NCBI RefSeq assembly: GCF_026711005.1
Contig: NZ_JAPPVJ010000010.1
Coordinates: 1 to 64,000, forward strand
Source of the DNA: Sphingobacterium sp. UT-1RO-CII-1
Lineage (GTDB): Bacteria > Bacteroidota > Bacteroidia > Sphingobacteriales > Sphingobacteriaceae
Reading direction: 5' to 3'
Length of the DNA stretch: 64,000 nucleotides
Part shown: positions 14,901-23,201 of the stretch, one piece after another
Layout of the letters: every line of letters starts with the position of its first letter
Numbering within the stretch: the first letter of the stretch is position 1
Translations under genes and position numbers: made by a program
The notes under the pieces: model-generated
Told to the model about the DNA's origin: nothing
The model's input: only the letters and a program-made list of their open reading frames with translations
Databases searched by the model: none

Positions 14901-15636
14901 CTTTGAGAGAAATGACAGAGTCAAATTCTTTTTCAGTATAAAAATCAGCTTTATCTCCCGTTTTAGGAGCAAACTGAGTGATACGAGGTCCCTTAATAAA
15001 GGCGACATTATCCTTATATGCAGATACAATGCTGTTGGGATTAGTTTCTGAGGTTTTTTTTATCAGTTTAAATAGTGAGGAGGTTTTCTCTTTACCATCT
15101 ATTATGAAAGTGCCATTGAAAATTTTATGGCGACAATGTTCTGAATTTGCTTGAGAGAAAGCAAACACTTCAGAATCTGTTAGTTTTCTGTTTATTTTTG
15201 TACTGAGGTTGTTTAGGTATTCTACCTCTTCTTCGTTCAATGCTAGGCCTTCCTGTTTATTATAAGCTCTAATATCGCTTATTTCTTGTATTGGTTCTGG
15301 ATCAATCGCTATATCAAACAATTCTTGCGTTAATGCCGTGAACTTTTGGGAAATCATAGGATCAAAATCTGTAAAATCCTCTGTTACTTTATTGAACTCT
15401 TCGATTCTAATAATGCCTTTAATACCCATGTTTTGGGTTATTTCTACAGCATTTGTGCTCCAAGGGGTTACCATCGCTGCGCGCGGGCCCACGTAGTAAT
15501 CATGAAGTGTTTTAGTGTCGAGTTTTTTGGCGTTTCCGAAGAGCCAGCTTAGTTTCAAGCTATCTTCTTGAGATAGTTCGGCTTGGGTTTGCACACTATA
15601 AACAGTGTCGCTAGGGTTCACAAAGAAATGAATCAT
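11959..15636 (-). CDS. purL: Phosphoribosylformylglycinamidine synthase, single-chain
   Basis: 1225 residues, the size of the large proteobacterial-type enzyme. It converts FGAR, glutamine and ATP to FGAM in purine synthesis. An N-terminal PurS-like part is followed by two ATP-grasp-like AIRS domains (SEHCRHKIFNG, SLKAETHNFPTTVEPFSGAA, SIHDHGAGGH; GRVAKQQCVGPLQLP, GHDVGSGGLVT) and a class I glutaminase (ICNGCQLFMEL with the nucleophile Cys, catalytic His/Glu in the C-terminal part). The frame is open to 15780, but ATG 15636 (MIHFFVNPSDTVYSVQ) matches known N termini and lies downstream of a -7 element. Confidence 0.95.
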   Translation of the reverse strand: MIHFFVNPSDTVYSVQTQAELSQEDSLKLSWLFGNAKKLDTKTLHDYYVGPRAAMVTPWSTNAVEITQNMGIKGIIRIEEFNKVTEDFTDFDPMISQKFTALTQELFDIAIDPEPIQEISDIRAYNKQEGLALNEEEVEYLNNLSTKINRKLTDSEVFAFSQANSEHCRHKIFNGTFIIDGKEKTSSLFKLIKKTSETNPNSIVSAYKDNVAFIKGPRITQFAPKTGDKADFYTEKEFDSVISLKAETHNFPTTVEPFSGAATGSGGEIRDRLAGGQGSLPLAGTAVYMTSYSRLNEDRPWEKAMKERNWLYQTPIDILIKASNGASDFGNKFGQPLITGSILTFEHEEEGRKLGYDKVIMQAGGIGYAKLDQAKKKTPKEGDKIVILGGENYRIGMGGAAVSSADTGAFGSGIELNAIQRSNPEMQKRAANAIRAFVESDNNPIVSIHDHGAGGHLNCLSELVEETGGLIDLDKLPVGDPTLSAKEIIGNESQERMGLVIAEKDIETLNRVAERERAPIYSVGDVTNDQRFTFKSSTTGEKPMDYDLADFFGSSPKTLMTDTIVDRKYDDITYLTANIPDYLNKVLQLEAVASKDWLTNKVDRCVGGRVAKQQCVGPLQLPLNNVGVMALDYKSKEGIATTIGHSPLTALIDPVIGSRNAIGEALSNIIFAPIKDGLKGVSLSANWMWPCNNPGEDARLYQAVEACSNFAIELGINIPTGKDSLSMKQKYPNGEDVIAPGTLIISAAGNCIDINKVIEPVLSKNAGSIYYINLSKDSFKLGGSSFAQINNRIGAEAPSIQDAAYFKKAFNTIQDLILNNQIVAGHDVGSGGLVTTLLELTFADVSLGAQYDLSNLGETDTVKVLFNENIALVIQAKDDEIFEQTTKKAGIEVVKIGRATEKSNVSFKNGTDTFNFDVTEIRDTWFKTSYLLDQKQSKNGTATERFNNYKKQPLQFAFPVHFDGKKPVISTTKPRPKAAIIREKGSNSEREMANAMFLAGFDVKDIHMTDLISGRENLEDVQFIGAVGGFSNSDVLGSAKGWAGAFLYNEKARKALKNFFARPDTLSVGICNGCQLFMELELINPEHEVHAKMAHNNSQKHESNFISVEIQKNNSVMLSTLAGTKLGVWISHGEGKFKFPYSEDEYNIAAKYAYAEYPHNPNGSDFNTAMLCDKSGRHLVTMPHIERSIFQWNWANYPSNRNDEVTPWLEAFVNARQWIEKENSK

Positions 15637-15675
15637 TATAACTATGTAATTTTGAACGTTATTCAAATCAAAGTA

Positions 15676-15683
15676 CAAATTTA
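15676..15683 (-). promoter_or_regulatory. purL promoter -7 element
   Basis: The minus strand reads TAAATTTG, matching TAnnTTTG, 39 bases upstream of the ATG at 15636. This position supports the shorter start, since the longer frame would begin upstream of the promoter. Confidence 0.45.
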
Positions 15684-16020
15684 CGTAATATTTTGATGAT
15701 GTAGTTGAAATAAATAGGGAATTATATTGTAAACAGGATGTCTGTTTTGATCTTCTCTTTTTTTGAACCTTTAATAACAATATTTATTTTTATTAAAGGG
15801 AGTATAATTGTTATATAGTTAAGTAACATAATGGAACTTTAGAGGCTTCATTAGCGAATAACGTATATGAGTCATAACGTATAGTTAAGCAACTGTAATA
15901 ATGCAGTTATTAATAATTTGATAGGTCGGAGATATGAGCTAGCTAGTATTTGAAAAATAACTAAAAACAAAATTGTAGTGTTTTATGGCTCATATAAACG
16001 AGTTTTTTGTCTAAAAGTTC

Positions 16021-16028
16021 TATCTTTG
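16021..16028 (+). promoter_or_regulatory. pheT promoter -7 element
   Basis: TATCTTTG matches TAnnTTTG, 19 bases before the ATG at 16048. A T-rich TTTTTTG at 16003-16009 lies closer than the usual -33 spacing. Confidence 0.5.
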
Positions 16029-16047
16029 TACCTTTAAAATAGGGAAA

Positions 16048-18441
16048 ATGAATATTTCGTATAATTGGCTTAAGAATCATATTGATATAAATAAAACTCC
16101 AGAAGAGTTATCTCTTATCCTAACAGATATTGGTCTGGAAGTTGAAATGTTGGAGAAGGTTCAAGCTATCCCTGGTGGTTTGGAAGGTTTGGTTGTTGGA
16201 GAAGTGAAAAGTTGTGAGCAACACCCTAATGCTGATAAACTTAAAGTGACGACTGTCGATATAGGGGGAAGGGAATTACTTCATATAGTGTGTGGTGCTC
16301 CAAATGTTCGTAAAGGATTAAAAGTGATTGTTGCTCCTGTAGGCGCTATTTGTCACCCTATGGTTGGAGAGCCATTTAAAATTACAAAGTCAAAAATAAG
16401 AGGAGAAGTTTCCGAAGGTATGTTGTGTGGGGAGGACGAGATTGGGTTAGGAAATTCACATGCAGGTATAGTTGAATTAAACGAACAGGTTGCTATAGGA
16501 TCTCTAGTAAAAGATTATTATAATATTCAAGATGATTATCGTTATGAAATAGGCTTAACACCTAATCGTGCTGATGCTGCTTCCCATTTAGGAGTAGCTC
16601 GCGATATTGCAGCCTATTTAAGAAGCGAAGTAAAACCTTATTCCGTAGCGGAGTTTGCTGCGGAGGAGCACACGCCTATTTTGGTTCGTGTAGAGTCACC
16701 AGAGCTAGCACCCCGTTATTCGGGATTAGTAATCACAGGGGTGGAGGTGAAGGAGTCGCCTGATTGGTTGAAAGAGAAGCTAAATGTTATTGGTATTCGT
16801 CCTTTAAATAATATTGTTGATGTAACGAACTTTATATTACATGATTTAGGGCAACCACTGCATGCTTTTGATGCTGATAAAATTTTCGGAAATGAGGTCG
16901 TTGTACGTTTAGCTACGGAAGGCGAGGCTTTTAGAACATTGGATGGAGTAGATCGAAATTTGTCAGATGAGGATTTAATTATTGCTGATGCTGAAAAACC
17001 AATGTGTATTGCAGGAGTCTTCGGGGGAGAGTACTCCGGGGTTTCGGCGGATACAACACGTATATTTTTAGAGTCTGCCTATTTTAATGCACGTTCTGTT
17101 CGTAAAACTTCGAAAAGACATGGGTTAAAAACAGATTCGTCATTTCGTTTTGAACGAGGGACAGATCCTGAGATAACTGTTTATGCTTTACAAAAGGCTG
17201 CGTTATTGATTCAAGAGATTGCCGGTGGTCATATAGACTCTGCGTGCACCGATATTTATCCTGAAGCTATAAAGCCTTATGAGTTTACAGTTAATTATCA
17301 ACGCGTTCAGCAATTGATTGGTCAAGCTATTCCAAGAGAGGAAATACGCGATATTATTTTGGCTTTAGGTATTGAAATTTTAAAAGAAAGTGTTGAAGAC
17401 CTAGAAGTGCGTGTGCCTGTTTATAAAGTTGATGTCACACGTGAGGTTGATGTTATCGAAGAGGTGTTGCGAATCTATGGATACAATAATATAGATCTGA
17501 AGTTGCAGATAAAATCTTCTTTGAATACTACAGAAAAGCCAGATAAAGAATTGTTATTTAACCAGGTAGCTGATTTATTGGTGGCGAATGGTTATCGAGA
17601 AATAATGAATAATTCGTTAACTAAGTTGGATTATGCGGATGACGAAGAGTCAGCAGTGCGTTTGGTAAATCCTTTGAGTTCTGATTTGGATACGTTGCGT
17701 CAAAATTTACTTTTTTCTGCTTTAACGACATTGTCTTATAATCAAAAACGTAAGCACGCTAATGCTAAGTATTTTGAGTATGGGAAAGTTTATTTTAAGA
17801 ATGGTGATGTCTATAAAGAACAGCAAATATTGTCACTTTGTATATCAGGTTCATATCAAGAAAAGCATTGGAGTGTAGAGGATCAGAAGACTAATTTTTA
17901 TCACTTGAAAGCTGCAGTAGATAGCATTATTAAGCGTTTGAATATTCAGGGGTTAAAGGTAGTGGAAAGTGATACTTCACATTTTGATTATGGTTTGACT
18001 TACTTGAAAGGGGATAGGCCTTTAGTGAGTTTTGGTGCAGTATCTGCTAAAAACTTGAATAAAGCTGATATAGACGGTAAAGCTTTCTTTGCAAGTTTTG
18101 ATTGGGATTTGGTTGTTCGTTCTATACGTAAAAATAGTATTAAGTATAAAGAAGTTTCACGTTTTCCAGAAGTTCGCCGTGATTTGGCATTGTTGCTAGA
18201 TGATGATGTAACGTTTGAAACATTAAGGAATCTTGCATTGAAGACTGAACGTAAACTTTTAAAAGAGGTAAATATATTTGATGTTTATAAAGGCGATAAG
18301 CTCCCGAAAGGGAAGAAATCATATGCGCTGAGTTTTATTTTGCAAGATGAGGAAAAAACATTAAATGATAAACAAATAGAGGGGATAATTAAAAAATTAA
18401 TTGTTAACTTTGAGAAAGATACTGGAGCGGTTGTGCGCTAA
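16048..18441 (+). CDS. pheT: Phenylalanyl-tRNA synthetase beta subunit
   Basis: 797 residues, the normal length. With PheS it charges tRNA-Phe. Domains in order: N-terminal B1 with an EMAP-like tRNA-binding fold (residues 40-150, QHPNADKLKVTTVDIGG, VCGAPNVRKGLKV), the B3/B4 editing domain (about 215-385, LNNIVDVTNFILHDLGQPLH and SFRFERGTDPE), B5 (about 400-475, DVIEEVLRIYGYNN), the catalytic-like core, and the C-terminal FDX-anticodon-binding domain (SRFPEVRRDLALLLDDDV, then FDVYKGDKLPKGKKSYAL). pheS is not in the window, so the subunits are encoded apart. It is followed by the coiled-coil gene and zapA, the usual Bacteroidota order. Confidence 0.97.
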   Translation: MNISYNWLKNHIDINKTPEELSLILTDIGLEVEMLEKVQAIPGGLEGLVVGEVKSCEQHPNADKLKVTTVDIGGRELLHIVCGAPNVRKGLKVIVAPVGAICHPMVGEPFKITKSKIRGEVSEGMLCGEDEIGLGNSHAGIVELNEQVAIGSLVKDYYNIQDDYRYEIGLTPNRADAASHLGVARDIAAYLRSEVKPYSVAEFAAEEHTPILVRVESPELAPRYSGLVITGVEVKESPDWLKEKLNVIGIRPLNNIVDVTNFILHDLGQPLHAFDADKIFGNEVVVRLATEGEAFRTLDGVDRNLSDEDLIIADAEKPMCIAGVFGGEYSGVSADTTRIFLESAYFNARSVRKTSKRHGLKTDSSFRFERGTDPEITVYALQKAALLIQEIAGGHIDSACTDIYPEAIKPYEFTVNYQRVQQLIGQAIPREEIRDIILALGIEILKESVEDLEVRVPVYKVDVTREVDVIEEVLRIYGYNNIDLKLQIKSSLNTTEKPDKELLFNQVADLLVANGYREIMNNSLTKLDYADDEESAVRLVNPLSSDLDTLRQNLLFSALTTLSYNQKRKHANAKYFEYGKVYFKNGDVYKEQQILSLCISGSYQEKHWSVEDQKTNFYHLKAAVDSIIKRLNIQGLKVVESDTSHFDYGLTYLKGDRPLVSFGAVSAKNLNKADIDGKAFFASFDWDLVVRSIRKNSIKYKEVSRFPEVRRDLALLLDDDVTFETLRNLALKTERKLLKEVNIFDVYKGDKLPKGKKSYALSFILQDEEKTLNDKQIEGIIKKLIVNFEKDTGAVVR

Positions 18442-18476
18442 GTGTCGTGTAAAATAGTTTAATTGCGAAAATAAAT

Positions 18477-18785
18477 ATGGCCACACTATCTGCACAAATG
18501 AGTGTTATCGTTGAGAAAACGAAAAATCTTATGGAGATGTGCGATGCCTTACAAGAGGAGAATGACCTCTTGAAATTAGAGTTACAATCGTTGCAAGTAG
18601 CTTTTGAGACAAGTTCTTCAAAAAACAAAGAATTAGAGGAAAAGCTCAAAGTTGTTGCAGTTGCAAAGACATTGGATGACTCAAAGGTTGATAGAAGTGG
18701 GATAGATGAAAAAATACTTGACACAAAACAAAAAATTAACGATTTTGTGCGAGAAATAGACAGATGTATAGGCTTGTTGAAGTGA
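18477..18785 (+). CDS. Small coiled-coil protein upstream of zapA
   Basis: 102 residues, almost all coiled coil: residues 5-62 show heptad spacing (NLMEMCDALQEENDLLKLEL), followed by a polar stretch and a second helix (EKILDTKQKINDFVREIDRC). No membrane span or catalytic motif. It lies 35 bases after pheT and 46 before zapA. The size, fold and position are those of ZapB-like partners of ZapA, but I cannot show homology. It is probably a cytoplasmic dimer linked to division. Confidence 0.6.
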   Translation: MATLSAQMSVIVEKTKNLMEMCDALQEENDLLKLELQSLQVAFETSSSKNKELEEKLKVVAVAKTLDDSKVDRSGIDEKILDTKQKINDFVREIDRCIGLLK

Positions 18786-18831
18786 GGAAGTTGGTGGAAG
18801 AGGTCTGTTACGTTATTTTAAGCTCATAAAG

Positions 18832-19122
18832 ATGGGAGAAATTTCCATAAAAATAAATATCGCTGATCGTGTTTATCCGTTAAGAGTAACGGTTGAAGAA
18901 GAGGAAATAATCCGACACGCAGCGAAATTGGTTAATGAAAAAATTAAAGAATTGCAAGAGAATTATGCAGTTCGTGATAAGCAAGATCTGCTTTCTATGT
19001 GTATATTACAATACGCTACAGGTATGATAAAAGCAGAACGGAATGCAAAAAGTCATGAAGAGGGTTTGGAGGAGAAAGTACACGAACTGGATACATTATT
19101 AACACAATTCTTTAGTAAATAA
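18832..19122 (+). CDS. zapA: Cell division protein ZapA
   Basis: 96 residues, matching ZapA, which binds FtsZ and bundles its filaments at mid-cell. The N-terminal beta domain ISIKINIADRVYPLRVTVEE with EEIIRHAAKLVNEKI is diagnostic, followed by the coiled-coil dimerisation helix (about 60-96). Cotranscription with the coiled-coil gene upstream is likely. The structured RNA and rny follow, the arrangement also seen in other Bacteroidota. Confidence 0.9.
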   Translation: MGEISIKINIADRVYPLRVTVEEEEIIRHAAKLVNEKIKELQENYAVRDKQDLLSMCILQYATGMIKAERNAKSHEEGLEEKVHELDTLLTQFFSK

Positions 19123-19159
19123 ATATCGTTCTTTAAAATTTTAGAGCTTTATAACGACG

Positions 19160-19338
19160 AATTTGCCGCAATTAAATTCGGGTTGTCACTATTTTAAACT
19201 TAACGCTTCAATATCACGAGCGAACAAAGATGAAGGCCATTTTGCGAAAGCCATCTAGGTCATGATCAATTGCTCAAATCATGTGTAATCGAAGTTTATA
19301 ATACATGGGACCTGTATATTTAATTGCGGTTTTTTTTT
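19160..19338 (+). ncRNA. ssrS: 6S RNA (ssrS-like) between zapA and rny
   Basis: A 12-bp perfect inverted repeat, CCGCAATTAAAT at 19166-19177 with ATTTAATTGCGG at 19318-19329, closes a region of about 140 bases and is followed at once by nine T. A long closing stem joining the two ends, ending in a terminator, is the 6S RNA layout, and its place after zapA agrees with 6S genes in many bacteria. 6S RNA binds RNA polymerase holoenzyme and lowers housekeeping transcription in stationary phase. Inner bulges were not modelled in detail. Confidence 0.6.
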
Positions 19339-19375
19339 GTTTAAAAATGAAAACATGAATTAATTTTTATATAAA

Positions 19376-20935
19376 ATGGAGTTATCAACAACAATTTCGA
19401 TTATAATTTCGCTCATAATAGGTGTTGTTATTGGTCGTTTCTTATTGCAACAAGTATTTAAGAAACAAGAGCAATCAGCAAAAGAAAAAGCGGATAAAAT
19501 CATTAAAGAGGGGCAGCAGCAAGCTGATCACTATAAGAAGCAACGTTCATTAGAGGCAAAAGAAAAATTTTTGCAACTAAAAGCTGAGCATGAAAAGGAC
19601 GTTAATCAACGTAATAATAGCTTAACTCAAAAAGAGAACACTATCCGACAGAAAGAGCAATCTTTTAATCAAAAGCTGGAGAATGTAAATAGAGAGAAAC
19701 AGGAACTGGATAATCGTAGTAAAAAGTTAGATCAGTTGATTGAACTTAACGAGAACAGAAGTGCCGAAATTGACCAATTAAAAAACCAACAGATTAAACA
19801 ATTAGAAAGTATTGCAGGGCTTTCTGCTGAGGAAGCGAAAGAACAATTGGTTAATACATTGCGTGAGGAAGCACGTTCAGAGGCGATAATACAGATTAAA
19901 GATATTGTTGATGAAGCAAAACTGACGGCATCTAAAGAAGCAAAAAAAGTAGTTATACAGACTATACAGCGTACAGCTACAGAGTCTGCGATAGAAAATA
20001 CAGTATCGATCTTTAATATTGAGAATGACGAGGTAAAAGGACGCATTATCGGTCGTGAGGGACGTAATATACGTGCTTTGGAGGCTGCGACAGGTGTAGA
20101 AATTATAGTTGATGATACTCCGGAAGCTATTATCTTGTCTGGTTTTGACCCAGTTCGCCGTGAAATTGCACGTTTGTCGTTACATCGTTTGGTCACTGAT
20201 GGACGTATACATCCGGCAAGAATTGAAGAGGTAGTCGGTAAAACAAGGAACCAGATTGAAGATGAAATAGTAGAAATAGGAGAAAGAACTGCTATTGATT
20301 TAGGCATTCATGGTTTGCACCCAGAATTGATCCGTATGGTAGGACGTATGCGTTACCGCTCTTCCTATGGTCAGAATTTGTTGCAGCACTCTCGTGAGGT
20401 TGCTAATTTTGCTGCTACTATGGCCGCAGAATTAGGTTTAAATGTGAAACATGCTAAGCGTGCTGGGCTGTTGCATGATATTGGTAAGGTGCCTGATGAT
20501 AATCCTGAATTGCCACACGCTATTTTAGGTATGCAGTTAGCCGAAAAGTATAAAGAGCATCCTGATGTATGTAATGCAATAGGAGCCCACCATGATGAAA
20601 TTGAAATGACTTCTTTGATTTCTCCTGTAGTACAGGCTTGTGATGCTATATCGGGAGCAAGACCTGGAGCTCGCCGTGAGGTGGTTGAAAGCTATATTAA
20701 GCGTTTGAAAGAGCTGGAGGAATTGGCATTATCTTATCCTGGTGTGGAAAAGACTTTTGCTATTCAAGCTGGGCGTGAACTTCGTGTTGTGGTTGAATCT
20801 GAAAAAGTAACTGATGCACAGTCGGAAATATTAGCTGCAGATATTTCAAATCGTATTCAGACGGAGATGACATATCCAGGACAGATTAAAGTGACGGTTA
20901 TCCGTGAAACAAGATCTGTTTCTTACGCTAAATAA
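19376..20935 (+). CDS. rny: Ribonuclease Y
   Basis: 519 residues, normal length. It is a membrane-anchored endoribonuclease starting mRNA decay. Domains in order: an N-terminal membrane helix (residues 5-25, ISIIISLIIGVVIGRFLL), a long Lys/Glu/Gln coiled coil (about 30-170), a KH RNA-binding domain (GRIIGREGRNIRALEAATGV) and the HD phosphohydrolase domain (LLQHSREVANFAATMAAEL, then HAKRAGLLHDIGKVPDD with the metal-binding His-Asp, and AIGAHHDEIE). It follows the 6S-like RNA and ends in a strong terminator. Confidence 0.95.
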   Translation: MELSTTISIIISLIIGVVIGRFLLQQVFKKQEQSAKEKADKIIKEGQQQADHYKKQRSLEAKEKFLQLKAEHEKDVNQRNNSLTQKENTIRQKEQSFNQKLENVNREKQELDNRSKKLDQLIELNENRSAEIDQLKNQQIKQLESIAGLSAEEAKEQLVNTLREEARSEAIIQIKDIVDEAKLTASKEAKKVVIQTIQRTATESAIENTVSIFNIENDEVKGRIIGREGRNIRALEAATGVEIIVDDTPEAIILSGFDPVRREIARLSLHRLVTDGRIHPARIEEVVGKTRNQIEDEIVEIGERTAIDLGIHGLHPELIRMVGRMRYRSSYGQNLLQHSREVANFAATMAAELGLNVKHAKRAGLLHDIGKVPDDNPELPHAILGMQLAEKYKEHPDVCNAIGAHHDEIEMTSLISPVVQACDAISGARPGARREVVESYIKRLKELEELALSYPGVEKTFAIQAGRELRVVVESEKVTDAQSEILAADISNRIQTEMTYPGQIKVTVIRETRSVSYAK

Positions 20936-20958
20936 GAAGAAAAATAAATGTAAGAGGA

Positions 20959-20990
20959 AGGTCCTATCGTTTTCGGTAGGGCCTTTTTTA
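20959..20990 (+). terminator. Terminator after rny
   Basis: GGTCCTATCG and CGGTAGGGCC (G-T pair included) form a 10-bp stem around TTTT, followed by TTTTTT. Confidence 0.85.
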
Positions 20991-21106
20991 TGATGTTATG
21001 TATAATTTTATTTTTCATTTCGTAGTTTTGAAAGTAAACATATTATGAGTAGGTATATTTTACTTAAGTATAATCGATATTAGCATAGAAAATAGGTGAA
21101 CGAATT

Positions 21107-21793
21107 ATGCAGATTTTAGTTGTCGAAGACGATAAGCGAATAAGTAGTTTTTTAGTAAAAGGTTTAGAGGAACAGGGATACTTAGTTACCCTGTGTGCTA
21201 GTGCAGAAGATTTTTTGGAGAATTACAGCAACTTGGAATGGGATCTTATTATATTAGATGTTATGTTGCCAGGGATGGATGGTCTTCAATTGGTACAGAC
21301 TTTACGCTATAAGAAAAAGTACGTTCCTATTCTCATGCTCAGTGCGTTAAATGCTGTGCAGGATAAGGTGTCGGCATTAGATTATGGTGCTGACGATTAT
21401 TTAACTAAGCCATTTCATTTTGAGGAGCTTATTTCTCGTATAAAAGCCTTAACAAGACGGCAGCAATATCAACAGCAACAACAGGATAATATTGTTGAGC
21501 AGGTGTTTGGTAGTTTGCGTATTAACTTGGATAAATACGAAGTTACTTTAGATGGAAATTTGGTAGATCTTTCGCCTAGAGAATATAAATTGCTTGTCTA
21601 TTTGATAAAGAATGTAGATAAACCAGTTAGTCGTTTTCAAATCTTAAATGCGGTATGGGGGATTAACTTTGATAATCATTCGAATGTTGTTGATGTATAT
21701 ATATCTTATTTACGTAACAAGCTTGATAAGGGAGATGAAAAATATATACATACTGTAAAAGGTGTGGGGTATGTTTTTAAACTACAATTATGA
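21107..21793 (+). CDS. OmpR/PhoB-family response regulator of the metal-efflux locus
   Basis: 228 residues. The receiver domain (1-120) has the acidic pocket EDD (residues 7-9), phosphoacceptor Asp51 in LIILDVMLPGMDG, and Lys101 in DDYLTKPF. A Gln-rich linker (RRQQYQQQQQDN) leads to a winged-helix DNA-binding domain (about 130-228, SPREYKLLVYLIKN, then VDVYISYLRNKLDKG and VKGVGYVFK). It overlaps the histidine kinase by 4 bases (ATGA) and precedes an RND metal-efflux operon, which suggests CusR-like control of copper or silver export. The metal is not shown by the sequence. Confidence 0.9.
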   Translation: MQILVVEDDKRISSFLVKGLEEQGYLVTLCASAEDFLENYSNLEWDLIILDVMLPGMDGLQLVQTLRYKKKYVPILMLSALNAVQDKVSALDYGADDYLTKPFHFEELISRIKALTRRQQYQQQQQDNIVEQVFGSLRINLDKYEVTLDGNLVDLSPREYKLLVYLIKNVDKPVSRFQILNAVWGINFDNHSNVVDVYISYLRNKLDKGDEKYIHTVKGVGYVFKLQL

Positions 21794-23124
21794 AATTACA
21801 GCAACGGCTTTCACTATATTCAGTAGTTATTTTTACGATGATAACGGTAGGTTTTTCTGTTGTTATTTATTTTTCGTATCAAAGACAGATGATTTCAAAA
21901 GAACAGAAATCTTTGTCAAGTAAAGCTTTGCTTATTGCTATTTACTATTTAGAGCAGGATGAACTGTCGTTAGCTGAGCATTCGCAGATAAAGAGGCAGG
22001 TCGAGCGTGAAATCAGTATGAGTGATGTCGTCCTGATTGATAGTTTGAATGAATTGGTACGAGGCAATATGCGGTCAGTTACTGCTTTGTCAGAAAACTT
22101 TGTTGAACGTGTTCGTAAAGAAGGAAGTGCATTCTTAAATTCTGATAATAACTTTTATTACGGGATATATTATGAAGACAATCAAGGGGATTTTGTGGTG
22201 ATTTCTCGGGAGTCAAAGGAAGAGTTTAATGAACAAATGCAAAGCTTATTACAAGTTTTACTTGGCGCTTTTTTATTTGGAGTAGTTGTTATTTATTTAT
22301 TTTCTAATTATCTGGGACGTTTTGCTTATCGCCCGATAGTTGATGTGATTCAACAGATCGGAAAGAGAGATAGTCGAAATTTTAATCAGCCACTTAGCAT
22401 TAGTAATGCTTATGCTGAAATTCAAGACCTTGTAAAAACTTATAATCATTTCGTAGATCGTATTGCAGAAACGTTTAAGGTACAAAAGAATTTTATTGAT
22501 TATGTTTCACACGAACTTCGAACACCTATAGCTGCGTTATTAGGCACTTTGGAAGTGACACAAAATAAAGAACGATCGGAGAAGGAGTATAAAGAAGTTA
22601 TTGTACTTCTCAAAGGGTATGCGTTCGATCTGCAAGAAGCATTAGAGCAGATGATGCTTTTGTCAGGAGCTAAAACGAGTTTTGATTTTGAACGTATCCG
22701 CATTGATGAAATTATTTGGCAACTTGTCGAAGATATGACGATTTATCATCAGGCGCAAATAGAAGTTAATCTGCAGGTGGATGATCCTACTTACCTTGAG
22801 TTGGAAGGCAATGATAAACTCTTGGAGCTTGCTTTGCGGAACTTATTGAGTAACGCTGTTAAGTACTCTGATAATCAGTTGGTGAAGATTGAGTTAACCG
22901 TGGAAAACAGTAAATTAGAGCTTTCTATCCAAGATAAAGGTATTGGTATTTTAGCTGAAGATATTCCACAGATTACACAGAATTTTTACAGAGGTACAAA
23001 TGCTTCTAACTACCAAGGAAAAGGAGTGGGACTTTCTATAGCTAATATTATTTTTAATATGCATCAGGTTAAGATGTCTATATATTCAGGCAATCAGGGA
23101 ACGAATATTACCCTGAGATTTTAA
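21790..23124 (+). CDS. Sensor histidine kinase of the metal-efflux locus
   Basis: 444 residues. Two membrane helices (about 10-29 and 155-173) bracket a short periplasmic sensor domain. A HAMP-like segment follows, then the DHp domain with phosphorylated His241 in FIDYVSHELRTPIAALLG, and a catalytic ATPase domain with N box LLSNAVKYSDN, G1 IQDKGIGI and G2 GKGVGLSI. It should phosphorylate the preceding response regulator. The sensor domain is short (~125 residues) and has no clear Met/His cluster, so the ligand is uncertain. Confidence 0.9.
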   Translation: MKLQQRLSLYSVVIFTMITVGFSVVIYFSYQRQMISKEQKSLSSKALLIAIYYLEQDELSLAEHSQIKRQVEREISMSDVVLIDSLNELVRGNMRSVTALSENFVERVRKEGSAFLNSDNNFYYGIYYEDNQGDFVVISRESKEEFNEQMQSLLQVLLGAFLFGVVVIYLFSNYLGRFAYRPIVDVIQQIGKRDSRNFNQPLSISNAYAEIQDLVKTYNHFVDRIAETFKVQKNFIDYVSHELRTPIAALLGTLEVTQNKERSEKEYKEVIVLLKGYAFDLQEALEQMMLLSGAKTSFDFERIRIDEIIWQLVEDMTIYHQAQIEVNLQVDDPTYLELEGNDKLLELALRNLLSNAVKYSDNQLVKIELTVENSKLELSIQDKGIGILAEDIPQITQNFYRGTNASNYQGKGVGLSIANIIFNMHQVKMSIYSGNQGTNITLRF

Positions 23125-23176
23125 AACTCTAACCGTATTCTAATCTATCTCAAAACTCTCTCTAATTTGTACCGGT

Positions 23177-23184
23177 TAGCTTTG
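23177..23184 (+). promoter_or_regulatory. Promoter -7 element before the efflux operon
   Basis: TAGCTTTG matches TAnnTTTG, 18 bases before the TolC-like ATG at 23202, which indicates that the three efflux genes can be transcribed apart from the two-component genes and probably from a regulated promoter. Confidence 0.45.
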
Positions 23185-23201
23185 TAACAAAAGTTTTAGC
23201 C

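Larger units (their letters stand above)
15637..16047. other. Intergenic region between purL and pheT
   Basis: About 410 bases of AT-rich sequence between divergent genes. I see a candidate purL promoter at the left side and a pheT promoter at the right side, and no open frame, tRNA or clear riboswitch-like structure. The middle part, 15780-15960, has no recognised feature. Confidence 0.6.

Noticed and set aside
15637..15780. Longer purL N terminus from 15780
   Set aside because: The extra 48 residues do not resemble PurL and the -7 element lies inside them.
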